Below, piece by piece: positions 35,701-46,356 of a DNA stretch of 64,000 nt (positions are counted from its first letter, which is position 1; each line of letters begins with the position of its first letter). The notes beneath the pieces were generated by a model. It saw only the letters and a list, made by a program, of their open reading frames with translations, did not search any database and was not told the origin of the DNA. The translations under genes and the position numbers were made by a program. This DNA is from Gentiana macrophylla (taxonomy: Eukaryota > Streptophyta > Magnoliopsida > Gentianales > Gentianaceae), in assembly GCA_026214975.1 (NCBI GenBank), contig JAOBSW010001108.1, forward strand, positions 1 through 64,000. Direction: 5' to 3'.

Positions 35701-38700
35701 ATGCCTCCTAAGGATGATGTTCATATTGGTACCAGTCAAAGTGTGAGAGGTCATGTCAATGACTGTGACTCTACTGAGTTAGCCATTAACATTGGAAGAA
35801 GAATCAGACGTTTTGCTGGATTGGAAGGCATTATCAACAGGAGATTGCAGAGAATTTCATATATTAATGTACTGGAATTCTAGAGAAACATTGTTATACA
35901 TGAAGGTAGAGAGGCCTTCACTACAATTGTTAATGGAAGAGAGATAGAAGTATCTTCAGACCTACTGAGAGAGGTATTCAAATTTGCACCTGGAAATGAT
36001 GCTCCTACTAACCTAGAGGCAATGAATCTACCAAGAATGAAATTTGTGGATCAGATAAAGACCAATGATGCTATACCTTCAAGCTTAGGTATTAATGTAA
36101 AACATATTGGATATGAGTACAATCATTGAGCAAATTAGTGGCCAAAACTATTTTGGGATTTGTTGGAAGTTTAGACACACTGTCTGGACCCAAAACTGAT
36201 CATCATCTGCAGGAGTATGAAGATTGATTGGGCTGGATTCTTTGTACATTACATGAAGAAAGTGTTCATTGAAGATAGAGATGGTACAAGGAAATCCAAG
36301 GTCAAGCCCTTAGGTCTAATGATTGAGACTGTTGAATCATTTTCAGATACCTGATGTTGCATCTGAAAAGATAAATCAATCCAGATTCAAGCCAGAAGTT
36401 GGTGCTCCTATTCCTGGTCTGGATGATGATGAAGATATAGATGATGAGGCTACTGAAAGTGATGGTAATGATGGAGATGATGGTGATCTTTGGTGGTGAG
36501 CAAGTTAAGCAAAGCTGTCAAATCTCTTTGCACCAAAGAAAGTTCTTGAGAAAAGAAAGGTTCTTGATACAAGAAAGAGTACAGAATCAATTAAAGCCTA
36601 GAAAGACAAAAAGCGATCAGTTGAAGTTATTGATATATTTGAAATAACAAGGAAGAGAAAAGTCATTGAGTCCGCCGAGGCCCGATAAGGATTGAGGTTC
36701 ATGACCCTACTGCGATAGCTAAGAAGAAGATTGTTCTTTGAAGTTTTGAAGGACCAATGAGAAAGAAGCTAGTAGAAAAGGAAAGTTATCGATCTTGAAG
36801 ATGATTCACTTTCCAAAAGAATGAAAGAGATTGCCAAAAGAAGAAATATGGCAAAGGAAGCAATTGAAAATTTTAGAGGCTCAAAGGGAGCAGGAAGAAG
36901 AAGAAGTAGAAAGAAGAAGGAGAGGCTATTGATGTGAAACTATAACCATTATAAAGCCTAATGAGGATGTGGAGGTTGTTGTTGAGCAATCTATTGGAAA
37001 ATCACAAAGCAGACTCATCGACCACGAGCTCGCCTTTGTTGAAGCTCTGTAATCCTCACCTATTAAGGTCGGGCTGAGCCTATTGAAACTACACAAGTTG
37101 TTATTGAGCAACTTGTAGAAGAACCACAAAGAAACCACCTGAGTGCACGCACTTGTGGTAATCGAAACATTGGTACAAGACCTGCAATTCTGCAATAGTT
37201 CGGGGAAGAAGCGTCTGCACGCTAACCTGGCCGATGAGCATATAAGTCAGCGGAACCAAGTGTAGTGCTGAGATGGAGGTAGTAGGAACAAATATACAAT
37301 CTGAGCAACCTCTTCGACCTACATGCATCACATTGAAGAAACTCGACTCGGTTAGTTGGGACCTTTGGAGGTCACAGAGTGGACAAAGCTGCTCCCAGGC
37401 AGTCATTCATGCCATTTGAAAGATTTGAGAAGAAGAAGAAAGAGGATTTTGTTGATCCTAAACTCCAACAAGTGGCTGATTATTTCCAATGGAAATTTGG
37501 ATTCTACAAGAGACAAAAACCTGCTGCACAACCTATGACAGATTTTGAAGAATGGGCTTTTGAGAAGCTAGGAGTGGAGAATTTGCTGGATCTAGTTGAT
37601 ACTACTCTGCTGCAATCAAGATTGATGGATATTTTTATGAACAACGAAGGAGGAGGGTATCAAGTTTAGGGACCCCAGAGATGACAAGTGATGATTCATC
37701 TTCATCATCCGACTCGAAGGTAATTTTTCCTCCGGTCGGGAGGAACCGGTGGAACCGCCATGTTAAATGAACCAAGAGTGGAGCATTTCATGGTGGTGAA
37801 CGATCTTTGAAAGACAAGATAATCAACAGATGGATGAGGATCTCACCATGGATGATATAGAGGCACAAATCAATGAGGAATAGATATTGGTGCAAACAGA
37901 TTTGTTGGTGAGGTAGATGATTTGTTTGTTGTTGAAACTGTTGAACAACCCGAGGTCAACGACATGTTGATTTGGATGAAGAAAGAGTTAATGACCTCAG
38001 TGAGCCTAGTGCGATTCAGAGGAATCTATTCAATATCAAGACTGCATTGACACTGAGGACACTTTATCCAAGGCTGGAAACTTTATAAGAAGGATTCCTG
38101 ATATAGGGGAATTTCAAAAAGAAAACATGGATGTATTCCTTGATCAGGTTATTGTGGCACAAATTGCACCAGATCCAAGAAATGATGTGGTGGTTTAGGT
38201 TGCTGAGGTTCAACCAGCACCTGAGCAAAGGTTGGAACATGAGGTACAGGTTGCTGAGGTACAAACAGCACCTGGACAAAGGTTGGAACCAGATTTGGGT
38301 TTGGAGGAAACCCCTGTTGTTGTTGAAGAGGCTGCTATAGTGGAGCCTACTGAAGGAGACAAGACCACTGTAGGTAAATATAGTCATCAGACTGCTGTAA
38401 TTGATGAGGAGGGGCAGATGGTGGACTATGACTACAGTGATGAAGAATTTCAAATTAATGAGGAAGAATCTACTGATGAAGAACCAGTGATTGAAGAACC
38501 TCCTATTGATCCTATCTTGGAAGAATACAAAGGACCTCACCCTGCTGGGAGGGATATGAGTTATGCCTTGGTGATCGGCGATCAGTGACAAGAACAATAC
38601 AATGTAGAAGAGCCTACTGATAGAGCTGCTAGAGGAATGACTGATGGGGTACCAGCACATGTCCTGGATGAGTTGAGGGCTGTCAGGGATGACATGACAC

Positions 38701-39680
38701 AGTTAAGGACTCAACTTGATAGACAGGAACAAAGATTTGAAAAACTGATGAACATGGTGGACAGCAATAGAAAGTCTACTGAGACAGTTGCTTCAGGTTA
38801 CACATCTACTCAGTATGCCATTGCTGATTTAACACAAGATGTGAGGGGAATCAAACAGGGCAACACATTGAAGGAAAAATTTTTGAAAGACCAACTTGCA
38901 TATATTCATCAAAAGTTGGATAATCTTGCTGAGGTACATAGACCTGCTGCACCTGCTGTTGCACCCCAACCTGCTGTAATGGATCCTAAATTTACTGAAA
39001 GAATAAACCTGCTGGAGCAAACTATGCAAGAAAGGATCACATCCATTGACACTAGGACTGAGATTATTGAAGGTCAGATGAACAATCTAGTGTTAACATA
39101 GGAGAGTGTACATGGCCTGCTGTCCCGTTTTGTTGATGATGTCAATAAGGGGGAAGAGGGTCAAACAACAGTAGCAAAAGAGGCTGCTAGAATTTTTGCA
39201 AAGAAAAGATGGGAATCTGACACTAATGCATATAGAGAACACTGCATCCGTGGACTTCCACTTCTGTGGATGATCTTCTCAAGAAATACAAGAATGTGTA
39301 CAACAACTGAAGGAGACCTTATCATGACAAGGGCTTTCATGAAGGTCTTAACATATTTTTGAGTTTGAAGTTTTGGGAAGCAAGAGTTAAAGCCTTGAGG
39401 GCTTCAAGAAGAAGTGGAAGAGGTGGTAGAGGTGGAAGTAGTTTACCTACCACAAATGCAAAGGAATCACTGAATGAGTTCAAGGAGTTTACATGAAGTT
39501 AGGCTTGTGGTACATCGGATAAATCTAACTCTTCTGAAGCTTGGCATTGGTGGAAACAAGTAAATCCTCACATTGACTTCTCTCTAATTGAAAATGACTG
39601 GATGAGAGAGATGATCATGGAAATAAGAGCTTACCAAGAACAAGCGAGAAAAAGCAAGAGAAGAAAGGGAAGAAAGCATT
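35701..39680 (+). pseudogene. Sirevirus third ORF region (env-like/plant transposon protein-like)
   Basis: The ATG at 35701 begins MPPKDDVHIGTSQS and runs to a stop at 35881, but coding text continues in other frames: EIEVSSDLLREVFKFAPGN (about 35943), then KIDWAGFFVHYMKKVFIED and KVKPLGLMIETVESF (36220-36340), which resemble the plant transposon protein domain. Middle parts are acidic and decayed. The piece 38232-38588 is Glu-rich with a tandem repeat, and 38637-39101 (154 residues) is a likely coiled coil (LRAVRDDMTQLRTQL, DRQEQRFEKLM, TERINLLEQTMQERI). Text ends near 39680 in a Lys/Arg tail. SIRE1-type elements carry an env-like ORF here; I see no signal peptide or clear membrane segment. 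Many shifts break it. Confidence 0.65.
38191..38291 (+). repeat. About 60-bp tandem duplication in the third ORF
   Basis: GTTGCTGAGGTTCAACCAGC followed by ACCTGAGCAAAGGTTGGAAC is repeated as GTTGCTGAGGTACAAACAGC followed by ACCTGGACAAAGGTTGGAAC. In protein this is VAEVQPAPEQRLE then VAEVQTAPGQRLE. Confidence 0.8.
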
Positions 39681-39831
39681 AGATCAAAGATACTTTACAA
39701 TTGTTTTATATTTGCCGATTCTAGATCGTAATACTTTAAACAAATGATTATAATGAGAAATGACCAAGTTTGTTCTGCTTTTTTGTTTTAATCTTTTGCT
39801 TTCTTTGTTAGGAGAGGGTATTGGCATCATC

Positions 39832-39849
39832 ACCAAAAAAGGGGGAAAT
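39832..39849 (+). promoter_or_regulatory. Polypurine tract of the Sirevirus-like element
   Basis: CCAAAAAAGGGGGAAA lies directly before the 3' LTR start TGTTGGAC. It is the typical Sirevirus form. Confidence 0.88.
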
Positions 39850-41535
39850 TGTTGGACTTATTTTCGAGTTTTAGTGATGAGTGTCGACTATTTATTATAG
39901 TGCAAAGGCAAAAAGATGTCTAGATCAAATGTATAGGTTTATTAAAGTTTGATCTATGTATATGTTTGATCAAACAAGCAATTTGTAATGGTTAATGACT
40001 TATATCGCCAGATGGTCTCAGATCAAGTAGGGTAGCTAGTTCGATGAGACTAGTCGGGGAACTCTTTGAAGGCGAAAAGGTGAGGACTCAAACTCGATTA
40101 ATGAAGGCTAAGGGATAAAACTTGGTGATTAAAGTCAAGGATATGGAATCGAATTTAGGGAAGTGCGTGATGACCTAAATCGATTACATATACCTTGTGT
40201 ACAAGGTCTAAGTTCCACAAGTTGGATGGTGATTGGAACTTAGTTATATGCAAAAAGGTGTAATCTAACTTCATAAATAAAAGTTAGATAAATGAAGTAA
40301 GCTGCATTATGTTTTAAACACAACAAATTATAGTTCAAACTTATCGATATGTACTTCAAAGAGACTCATGAACTGCTTGATACATATATCTCAATTTATT
40401 CAAGATCACAATGGAAGAAAACAAGGATATGGATGACTAACTACCTCGATTTATCAAACAAATCAATGGTTGAGATTAAAATGACGTTAGGATGATTCAG
40501 GACTTTATCCAACGGATACAAGTCAAAGGGTGAAACAGATCGCATTCTCATCAAAAAGCGATCTGACCGTGTCGATACTATGAGCAGTGATGTAAAGCAA
40601 GTCAAATGGGACAAAATCTGGAACGGCTATATTTGAATTTCAAATATAAGTCACAAGCATTCCTACCTATAAATAGAGGACTTCCAACTTAGAAAAAGAT
40701 GATGAAAATTAAGGAAAAACAAGAGATAATTCTGAGCTGCACTTTCTTATCAAGAAAAACACCTGCTTGAACTTCATCGAGCTTAAAGCTACCGATCCAG
40801 AAAATCTTCAAGTGTAATCTGCATTCAAGCTACATCAAGTTTACACACTTTAAGATCAAAGCTATTGATCATATCATCCTCGATCAAGGCTCTTTGAATG
40901 AATCATTTATTTGATTCTATCTTTCTTTTACAAGAATCTACTGAATACAATGAAGCATATGTTGGGTGTGAAAGACTGTTGTTTGTGGTGGAGCTGGTGA
41001 AGAGGCAATCCTACCATTCAAGGACAGTGGAAGACTTTGGAGGCGGCAATCCTACTGCTCCAAGTGTTAGGTTTTGTGAAGCCATAGTTATTGGTGAAGG
41101 ACAAGCAACTTAGGAATCTTTGTAATAGCTACATCAAAGATCTCTAGTGAATTACCTCCAACATCACAGGAGAAGAGGGATCGGCGAGATTACACCACGG
41201 AACCACTATAAAATCGCCTACTTACTTTTCTGCACTTACATTACGCATTTAGTTTATTACACACATCAACCCTTGAATCTAGCAAATCGAAATCACACAC
41301 ATACACTCATGAGTATATAATACTTAGTATCATATTTAACAACAAGTAATAAGGCTTAATTTTGATATAATTCCATTTGCACAAATTCAAGAGACTCAAC
41401 GATCGCCAGACAATCGAGTGTCGCAGACTCATCAAGATCTGCAGTCGCCGAGTTTGTCAACTCAAAAGTTTTAAGTGTTAAGTTTATTCACCCCCTCCCT
41501 CTAAACTTAACCAAAGCCTTTTCAAGGGACCAACA
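39850..41535 (+). repeat. 3' LTR of Sirevirus-like element
   Basis: 1,686 bases, TGTTGGACTT to GGACCAACA, followed by the duplication GGTAT (41536-41540). It has small differences from the 5' LTR at many CAG/CTG positions. Confidence 0.92.
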
Positions 41536-41540
41536 GGTAT
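41536..41540. repeat. Target-site duplication GGTAT, right copy
   Basis: Matches 24353-24357. The interrupted outer copia LTR continues with GATCATTTGAAGC. Confidence 0.9.
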
Positions 41541-42439
41541 GATCATTTGAAGCATGCGTAGGATTCATGTTGCTCGTCCGAAACCGCATATCTTATGAAT
41601 AGGAGTAAATATCCAAAAGAGCCTTCTTATAAGGATTGTCTTACTCTCGTGAATCTTTACAAAGTGGAATTAAATGAGTTACTTTGAGAGAGCATGATAT
41701 CTAGATTATAAGATGTGGTTGTTAATGTCATCGACACTTTCGAGATACGACCGTATGGATGTTGTAACAAATGATAGAATTATATTTACACGGTAATTGT
41801 TTCACATGAAAGGTAGTAGTCATTGCATTTGATTATTTTGATGATTGAGGTCATGGCGTGTTGCTAGAGCGCTATCCATGATCGTTAAGTATGAAGGGCA
41901 TTTTTCGTAATTGCACTTTTGTGTCTACGGCCAACATATTCGGAAGCCTATCGGGTCACACACATAAGAACATCTAGCGGATTAAAATACGGTTATAGCG
42001 ATAACCAAATAAGTAAAGTTTTATCTCGACTATAAAGTGTTATAGTGATAAATTAACATGGTGGTGTTTATTTATTATGAATAAATATGTACAAGATATT
42101 AATTATATTAATTAATTAAAGAATATTTCAGATGCCAATTTATTGGCACATGGGCTTGAGATATTGAGTGTATAAGATACACTTGGATTGTGTAATTTAA
42201 TTAATGGTATTATCATACAGTAATATTAGATATTAATAGATTTATGGTAATAAGATAAAGATGGTCAATATTAGATATTGACAATATCTTCGATTTATTT
42301 AATGTAAGATATTAAATTAAATGAGATAAATCTAGAATATCTATTTCCTTATTTTATTGGAAATTGGTTTCTTTCTCCTCTATCCAATAGGAAGCTTCTC
42401 CCAATACGATTGGGACCACATTAGGGGCGCCACTTACAC

Positions 42440-42447
42440 TATAAATA
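42440..42447 (+). promoter_or_regulatory. TATA box in the outer copia LTR
   Basis: TATAAATA preceded by CACTTACAC and followed about 30 bases later by AAGCTCTTTTGTATCAC. Typical spacing for the LTR transcription start. Confidence 0.5.
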
Positions 42448-42815
42448 TAATGTATGTGTCAAGCTCTTTTGTATCACAATTACAAATCTTATTTTCTACT
42501 AGAAAATTAAGAGAGCTTCTTGAGAGAGAGATTTGGGGGAAAGAAAAAGCGTGCCTAGCAAACTAACTTTTTCCGGTATAATCCAATGGTGGATTCTAGC
42601 GGGTTGTTAGCGATGGATCAACGATAGAGGCCGAACACTTGGGCGTGCCGTCATGCAGAAATTACAACCGTAGATAAAGCGATGATCTATTTTAGATCAT
42701 CCAAGGTATATTCTACGCCTACTTCTTTTATACTTGTTGCTTAAACGAAGTCGATCCTGTTAAAAAGGAAATTAAATTTTAAATTCCGATGCGTTCCCGT
42801 ATAAATTTCCTAACA

Positions 42816-43570
42816 GATCCTTCATAGAAAATTTTGAGGCGATGAGAGACATAATATGTTGGCGAAACATGTCAGAAGATGCACTAAGATTATGTCATCA
42901 ACATACAAAAGAATATATGTCATGTCTTGACCATTCGTATAAATGAATAGAGAATGATTTGTGGAACTATGCGAGAAACCAATAGAGGATACATAATCCG
43001 CAAACCATTGATACCAAGCCCGAGCTGCTTGTTTAAGGCCATAAAGAGACTTCTTTAAGCCCCAAAATAATCAGGATAATGAGGATCATGAAAACCCATG
43101 GGTTGATGGATATATATTGTTTCATTGAACTGTCCATGTAGAAAAGCATTTTGCGCATCCTGTTGATGAATGAGCCAAGACCTGGGTAAAGAGATGCTGA
43201 GAACAGTCCAAATCATGGCCGGTTTTACCACCGGGCTGAAAGTGTCCTCGCAGTCTACACCAATTTGCTGAGACTTTCCATCACCTACAAGACGAGCTTT
43301 ATAGCGCTCAAAAGAACCGTCAGAGTGCTTTTTAATTCAGAAAACCCACATGGAACGAATAATATTTGTGTCAACATGTCGAGGGACAAGATCCCACGTG
43401 TTATTCTTCATAAGAGCATTATACTCGTCGGTCATGGCAGCTTTCCAATTTGGGTCGGAAAAGGCTTCTTTTGGGTTACGAGGAAGAGGAGATGGGTGGA
43501 CCAAAGTGGACAAATTAATTTTCCATTTGGGTTTAAAGATCCCATGCATAGTCGAGTAGTGATGGTGCAA
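42816..43570 (-). pseudogene. Copia RT, N-terminal and catalytic part (broken, truncated)
   Basis: The minus strand reads PRNPKEAFSDPNWKAAMTDE and NALMKNNTWDLVPRH (43490-43380), the copia RT start. It continues in other frames through the GYSQ.../VDCEDTFSPVV region near 43250, and RSLYGLKQAARAWYQWFADY (43055-42995), then LLYVDDII near 42905-42885 with both catalytic Asp. The frame breaks just after this. The RT is cut at 42816 by the LTR of the outer copia element. Confidence 0.85.
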
Positions 43571-43578
43571 TAGGATTT

Positions 43579-44845
43579 CTAAGGGTGGAGAGATCGGGCT
43601 GGTCTCGACCGCATCGTGGAGGGCGGCGGGTTCTGGTCCGTGGGCTGCGGTAGTGGAGTTTTGGCCGAGCTGATGGGCTGGGACGAGGGGAGGGAGGGTG
43701 CAGATTGCATATGATGAACAATTAGCATGTTAAGGCCATCGTTTAAAAAATCATATGTATCCATGGAGGGTGAATGGATTTTGGAAAAGGGAAAGTGAGA
43801 TTCGTCGAAAATTATGTGGCGAGAAATTGTGATTTTACAAGTAGATAAATCATAACATTTGTAACCGCGATGATTAAACGGATATCCCAAGAAGACACAT
43901 GGGGTTGAATGAGATTGGAGTTTGTGTATAGTGGTAAAAGGATGTAGAGGATAACATAGACAATCAAAAACCCTTAAGTGAGTGTATGAGATGATATAAA
44001 AATTGGGTGGGGGAGTTATAGTTGATGGATTTGTTAGGAAGAATGTTTAAAAGATAAATGGCCATTTCGAGAGTGTGATGCCAGAAGGAAGGAGGAAGAG
44101 AGGCATGGGGAAGAACGCAATGTATTAAGTTATTTATGGTGCGTAAGGTCCGCACGGATTTTCCATTTTAGGGAAAAGTATGAGGGCAAGAAAAACGAAA
44201 AGTGTGGCCGGTTTGGACACATAGTAATTTAAAGGCGTCATTATCAAATTCATTTCCATTGAAACATTGAAAGCTTTTAATGTCCATCAAAAATTGAGTT
44301 TTAATTAGAGTACGGAAGCCGGCAAATATAGAGAAGACTTGTGATTTTTTGCCAATGGGAAAGGTCCACAAAAAACAAGAATAATCATCAAGCAAAATAA
44401 CATATATATATAGCTGGCAGAACTCAAAATAGGAGATGACCACAAATCACTGTGTATCATATTAAAAGACAACAAACTATTCATAGAAGAATCATAAAAA
44501 GGCATTTTCGTATGTTTTTCAAAGAGTACAAGATTCACAAACAGAAGATTAAGATATAGTTTTGCACTCAATAAATTTATTTTTATTAATGGAGCGTAAA
44601 ACTGAGGCTCCCGGATGGCCCAAGAGAACATGCCAAAAAGAACTGGAAATTGCAGCAAAAGTGGATGGAGTGGAGAGCGTGAGAGGGTATTGATCACCAG
44701 TGCTATTAAATCTTAGGATGGGTATCCCCGTCGGAAGGTCCTTCACAGAAAAGCCACACGAATCAAATTCAACAGAATCATTATTGTGAGTGGTGAATTG
44801 ACGGACAGAAATTAAATTTTTAATAAGTTTTGGGCCATGGAGCAC
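43579..44845 (-). pseudogene. Copia pre-integrase and integrase (broken)
   Basis: The minus strand begins MLHGPKLIKNLISVRQF (44845) and SFWHVLLGHPGASVL (about 44650-44610), the pre-integrase zinc region with its His pair. FNMIHSDLWSSPILS (about 44470-44430) contains the first integrase Asp; FCGPFPLAKNHKSSL and FQCFNGNEFDNDAF follow, with the second Asp changed to Asn (CFNGNEFDN). HTLEMAIYLLNILPNKSINY (44080-44020) and YPFNHRGYKCYDLSTCKI (43885-43830) are the integrase C-terminal part. Several shifts separate these. The Asp-to-Asn change, if real, would inactivate the enzyme. Confidence 0.82.
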
Positions 44846-45059
44846 ATTGTTTAGATTTAAAGGTGGGTGGGGTGAGTGAAGGGTGGAGCGTCCAGAACCA
44901 CGAATTGGAATGTTGTGATCATTACCGTAATGATATTACGAGATAATTACTCAAATTAGAATAAGACGAGAGATTGCCAGTAGAGTTTGTCATATTGCAC
45001 CGGTGTCTAAATACCAATTATAATCGGGAACATTAAGTGACAAGCTGTGCATTGCAGCC

Positions 45060-46060
45060 TCAATGTCTGTTGGCACATAATTTGGGGTTGGTAGGGCCTG
45101 AATGGTGTAGGCTTGCTGTGGTCTCGGTCCAAGAAGACCAGGCTGTTGGGTAAAGGGCCGATCCAAAGCTGACGTTGGATACGGGCAAGGGGGTGCTCAA
45201 GTCGGCTGCTGCCATGGAGCCCAAGGATAGTAAGCTGGAAATGGCTAATGTGGTTGTTGGCATAGCCTCAATTGCTGAGTTTGGGCGGATATCCTCTGCC
45301 ACCCCTATTCCACAACCTCGGCCTCTTCACTGAGCATTGTACTGCCGAGAATTCTGATCATGAGCATGAGGAGGAGCATCACCGTGAGCATGGAGAGCGG
45401 TGTCAACAAAGAACGCTGCAGTGCCTGCCCGCTTAGCTTTACGAGTTTCTTCAAGAATAAGCTTTGACCAGGTAAAACTCGGTCAATGGATTACTCTGTT
45501 GAAGGATTGGGCCACACCATCATAGTTCTCATTCGAACCGAAAATGAACTGAAGCACAAGGCGTTAATTTGGGACCGGGGAACCAACATTGGACAATCGA
45601 TCCGCCAACATCTTGAGTTCTTGACAATAAGCCGAGACATTCGGCAAATCGTCTTGCATAACCGATTTAAACTGATTTTCCAAATATAAAGCACATTGAT
45701 TCTTGTTATCAACTTATCGTGAAAAATTCTTTCCAACCGGGTTCAAGCTTGGTGTGCCATAGCATCCAGTGTGAATAGAGCATGCAAAAGATCATTCGAG
45801 ATTGTGCCATAAATCCATTGTAGCGCAATTGCATCCAAACGAGACCATAGTTCATCATCAACCTCACCCCCCATTTCTTTGTCTGAGAGCTTATTTTTCG
45901 GAGGGATGTTGTGATCAATTACGTCGTAGACGCGGCAATGATTTTTGAACAATTCCGCCCAGGAGGAGTATTGTACTCGTTCCATTTCAAGGGTGATTGG
46001 GATGAGATTTTTAATGTTGTTAACAGCTAGTGCGGGGTGGAATTTCGCTTGTCCGGCCAT
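45060..46060 (-). pseudogene. Copia gag (broken)
   Basis: The minus-strand ATG at 46060, about 100 bases inside the primer site, opens MAGQAKFHPALAVNNIKN, then YSSWAELFKNHCRVYDVIDH and SRLDAIALQWIYGTISNDLL. This is the copia gag pattern (UBN2-type). After 45743 the frame shifts, and text continues to about 45060, with a Gly/Arg-rich region near 45300 and a C-terminal Ser/Thr-rich piece. No zinc knuckle could be read. Confidence 0.82.
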
Positions 46061-46160
46061 GGTAGCGAATGGAGATTTGCATATTAGAGGAATTTGCAGA
46101 GAAAATGGGCGGTGAACTGATGAGGAAAAAGAGAAGAAGAATGCACAATCTAGGAGACTA

Positions 46161-46172
46161 GCTCTGATACCA
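46161..46172 (-). promoter_or_regulatory. Primer binding site, initiator tRNA-Met type
   Basis: The minus strand reads TGGTATCAGAGC, the standard copia primer site, touching the LTR end at 46173. Confidence 0.9.
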
Positions 46173-46356
46173 TGAAGGAGAATGATTTCCTGTGTATTTC
46201 ATTAATCTTTGCAGTATATTATATACAACACAATAACTTGATTCTAGTATAGAAATTTGGCTATTAAATGTAAAAGATTTACGCCTACTAAATATAGAAT
46301 ATACACAATAAATATTAAATATACATAATATATTTTACATATTCTAATACTAATAA
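46173..46356 (-). repeat. 5' LTR of the minus copia element
   Basis: On + it begins TGAAGGAGAATGATTTCC and ends near CTAATACTAATAA. The inner border is fixed by the primer site. The outer border is judged by a TTATTAGTATTAG-type start on the minus strand and may be off by a few bases. Confidence 0.65.

Larger units (their letters stand above)
24358..41535 (+). mobile_element. Sirevirus-like Ty1/copia retrotransposon, complete with both LTRs
   Basis: The two LTRs (24358-26052 and 39850-41535) share the same ends (TGTTGGACTT...CCAACA), and the 5-bp duplication GGTAT lies at 24353-24357 and 41536-41540. In order it has a primer site of initiator-tRNA-Met type, gag, protease, pre-integrase, integrase, RT, RNase H, a further large ORF region (35701-39680) and a polypurine tract AAAAAAGGGGGAAA. 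A large ORF after RNase H and tracts of the form CACCAAAAA.GGGGGA are typical of Sireviruses (SIRE1 group). A 3.4-kb gypsy-type element splits RT at 30178-33598. Without that insertion the element is about 13.8 kb. Confidence 0.9.
23788..42815 (+). repeat. 3' LTR of outer copia element, split by a Sirevirus-like element
   Basis: The LTR starts TGTTGAAATAGTGTCC at 23788 after a purine tract and ends TTTCCTAACA at 42815. The nested element plus one 5-bp duplication (24358-41540) is removed to give about 1,845 bases (23788-24357 and 41541-42815). A TATAAATA box at 42440-42447 lies about 370 bases before the LTR end. The right end abuts minus-strand copia RT, so this element had inserted there. 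Its 5' LTR and most of its body are gone. Confidence 0.8.
42816..46356 (-). mobile_element. Ty1/copia element, minus strand, cut at RT
   Basis: In minus-strand order it has a short 5' LTR (46356-46173), primer site (46172-46161), gag (46060-about 45060), pre-integrase and integrase (44845-43579), then RT (43570-42816). RT stops a little after its catalytic loop, where the outer + copia LTR begins at 42815. The rest of this element (RT end, RNase H and 3' LTR) is not in the window. It is the oldest host layer of the nest on this side. The LTR of about 184 bases is short for a copia element. Confidence 0.85.

Noticed and set aside
35701..39680. Calling the Sirevirus third ORF a true envelope gene
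   Set aside because: No signal peptide, clear membrane segment or Cys-rich ectodomain could be seen; it is described as env-like by position only.
24358..41535. Reading all stops in the Sirevirus-like element as proof of great age
   Set aside because: The LTRs remain close to each other, and breaks coincide with CAG/CTG scrambles, so sequence error is at least as likely.
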